From CAZHOV01 sp964534315 (lineage in GTDB: Bacteria; Bacteroidota; Bacteroidia; Chitinophagales; Saprospiraceae), in the NCBI GenBank assembly GCA_964534315.1, contig CAZHOV010000080.1, forward strand, positions 1 through 25,189: a DNA stretch of 25,189 bases. The letters are read 5' to 3'. A program made the position numbers and the translations under genes. The notes under the pieces are model-generated. The model did no database searches, had not been told where the DNA came from, and worked only from the letters and a program-made list of their open reading frames with translations. Below are positions 24,015 to 25,189 of the stretch, one piece after another; within the stretch, counting starts at the first letter, position 1, and each line of letters starts with the position of its first letter.

Positions 24015-24794
24015 TTAAGAGTGATAAGAACTATCCATTTTAGACTTCTCCCGGGCGCTCTGTATGTCACGGATAGCTAGCCACAAAAACTTGGGGATCA
24101 CATGATGATGGGTAAGCGGAAGCTTTTCGGAGTCGTTCATGTGTTCCATCATACTGAAGTATTTATCTTCTCCGTGTTTGCGAATAACATCTCTTCTTCG
24201 CTCGGGGTCCAGAAAGTGTTCGCGCATACCGATTGGATCAGCTTCCGGATGAAATTGGGTGCCGAAAAAATACTCGGAAAAGCGAACGGCCATAATCGCT
24301 CTTTCTAGAGGTACATGCGGGCGTATCTTTTCCAGGGCTAAAATTTCAGCGCCTAGCTGTTCCAGTCGTTCGTAGTTAGGCTGTACTACTTGGAATCTAC
24401 GGAAATCTGCTGCCCAGAAAGGATTGGGCAGATCCCCCAAAACGGAATCTTTATGTCCTCCAGGTGTTTTGTGAACCGGGAAAATACCAAAAGACATGGA
24501 CTTCCGGGGCGTTATCTTTGCTATTTGGAAATGGTGGCAAGCCATCTGGAAAGAATGACAAATGAACAGCACATGCTTTTTGGGGCTGTTCATCTCTTCA
24601 TTATACTTCCAGAGGTCTGTCAAAAGATCATAGTATTTTTTATCCCAGATGCCATCCCCATCCAATGGGCTGCCGGGGCCTCCGGTAGAGATATAAATAT
24701 CGTGACTTGTATCCGGTACCTCGGCACTTCCTCTAACGTCAAATACCTGGTAGTATACCTGATCTGCAAATTCTTCAACGATCTCTTTTATTTG
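24015..24794 (-). CDS. Class-I glutamine amidotransferase-like protein, N-terminus lost at a sequence junction
   Basis: About 260 residues of bacterial protein are visible, from roughly QIKEIVEEFADQ to the C-terminal SSYHS. The class-I GATase active site is present: nucleophile Cys in LFICHSFQMA (codon 24558-24560) and the His/Glu pair in FGTQFHPEADP (codons 24249-24251 and 24243-24245). STGGPGSP is the usual early loop. The elbow is ICHSF instead of the common GxCxG, so it may act as a peptidase- or ligase-associated member rather than a true glutaminase. The first strand and the start codon are missing. The frame continues upstream to 24935, but those codons are the antisense of eukaryotic-like sequence and are not part of the gene. 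It was probably the upstream member of the cluster with the ATP-grasp-like gene. Confidence 0.8.
   Translation of the reverse strand, partial: QIKEIVEEFADQVYYQVFDVRGSAEVPDTSHDIYISTGGPGSPLDGDGIWDKKYYDLLTDLWKYNEEMNSPKKHVLFICHSFQMACHHFQIAKITPRKSMSFGIFPVHKTPGGHKDSVLGDLPNPFWAADFRRFQVVQPNYERLEQLGAEILALEKIRPHVPLERAIMAVRFSEYFFGTQFHPEADPIGMREHFLDPERRRDVIRKHGEDKYFSMMEHMNDSEKLPLTHHHVIPKFLWLAIRDIQSAREKSKMDSSYHS
24771..24794. other. Bacterial/eukaryotic sequence junction
   Basis: Left of this zone the minus strand encodes conserved GATase sequence; right of it the plus strand encodes DOCK-like sequence. Both readings look plausible inside these 24 bases, so the join cannot be placed more exactly by eye. 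An assembly or amplification chimera is the simplest cause. Confidence 0.75.
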
Positions 24795-25189
24795 CTCGAC
24801 ACGTCGCTCGTGGTTCGCCTGATTCAGAACTACGTGTACGAGTTCCGCGAGATGGTCTTCGACCCGGTGCTGGTGCCCATGCAGTTCCGCTTCTTCGAGA
24901 TTCTCTTCGACCATGAGTTCTTCTACGAGCTGCACCTAGCACGGCCACTCAACCTGCGCGACCATTCGTCCGATGTGATCGGAGCGATTCGAGACACCTA
25001 TCCGGTCTGTACCATGCTGATCGACGCCTTCCACCGCAACATTGGCTACGCACAAAAGGAAATCCAAGCCGATATCATCGACGCCATGCGCTACATCTGT
25101 TCGTGTCACGACTTTTCCATCAAGTTCCAGGATGAAGCCACTCGACATCATGTGGCCACCTGCTACTTGCCACTGATACCCGTGATGGT
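24771..25189 (+). CDS. Partial DOCK-family guanine-nucleotide exchange factor, middle region (eukaryotic)
   Basis: A frame of 139 codons runs without a stop from the junction to the window edge and is open at both ends. It reads FFNDLFYLLDTSLVVRLIQNYV, then FEILFDHEFFYELHLARP and ends near TRHHVATCYLPLIPVM. This follows, in order and spacing, the DOCK segment between the DHR1 and DHR2 domains as I recall it from DOCK7/DOCK9: FLNDLLSVMDRGFVF, then FLRxxCNHEHYxxLNLP, then ARxAxLYLPLxGxxxE. DOCK proteins activate Rac/Cdc42-type GTPases and are eukaryotic. The codons favour C or G in the third position, unlike the AT-rich DNA left of the join. No intron is visible. Divergence from the animal sequence suggests a protist source. 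Family call likely; exact subfamily not determined. Confidence 0.7.

Noticed and set aside
23765..24043. 92-codon plus-strand frame in the gap between two minus-strand genes
   Set aside because: Composition is Ile/Lys/Phe-rich as expected from AT-rich spacer; it overlaps the end of the amidotransferase gene and has no recognisable feature.
24795..24935. N-terminal extension of the amidotransferase frame, rich in Glu, His and Leu
   Set aside because: It is the antisense of the DOCK-like coding sequence; the low-complexity look comes from the complement of Phe/Asp/Glu codons and it has no resemblance to the family N-terminus.
24936..25151. 71-codon minus-strand frame at the right edge
   Set aside because: It lies opposite the stop-free DOCK-like frame and shows no domain or signal.

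Overview
The window is about 24.8 kb of tightly packed bacterial genes joined at its right end to about 0.4 kb of eukaryotic-type coding sequence. The bacterial part is from Bacteroidota, and a Saprospiria/Lewinella-like relative is my best guess. The reasons are a secreted subtilase with PKD domains and a type IX secretion sorting tail, Bacteroidota-style HU and topoisomerase A proteins, an HU-TPR-RNase G gene order, short AT-rich intergenic gaps, and several exact TAnnTTTG (-7-type) boxes. I see no tRNA, rRNA, CRISPR array, insertion sequence or phage gene.

Layout. Positions 1-2957 hold a palindrome and a TPR-CHAT caspase-like protease with an export signal and a C-terminal membrane anchor. 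Its first ~280 codons are much more AT-rich than the rest. Next come a GNAT acetyltransferase (minus), a lipoprotein (plus), and an intergenic stretch (4654-4888) with a terminator and two further hairpins, one a perfect 26-bp stem. A 1369-residue T9SS subtilase (minus, 4889-8998) follows, then a small secreted orphan (9268-9684) and topoisomerase IV/gyrase subunit A (minus, 9701-12322).

Positions 12520-14652 form a two-gene unit. It encodes an ECF-type sigma factor and a protein that joins a duplicated cytoplasmic tryptophan-motif domain, a single membrane helix, a ~175-residue disordered linker and an outer-membrane beta-barrel in one chain. I consider this the most interesting native system here: it may report outer-membrane state to a sigma factor without a separate receptor. 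Then come an alpha/beta hydrolase, a DUF547 lipoprotein, a tiny lipoprotein overlapping the 3' end of the RNase E/G gene, that RNase gene with a long non-coding leader, a TPR membrane protein and HU. On the plus strand, yicC-gmk-apaG link RNA decay, GMP phosphorylation and an ApaG protein.

The right end carries, on the minus strand, a class-I glutamine amidotransferase-like gene, an ATP-grasp-like gene and a RidA-family gene. Together they suggest a small amide or peptide ligase cluster. The amidotransferase has lost its N-terminus at about 24771-24794, where the sequence becomes an uninterrupted plus-strand frame resembling the middle region of eukaryotic DOCK guanine-nucleotide exchange factors. 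This is most simply a chimeric assembly or amplification join between a bacterium and a eukaryote from the same sample.
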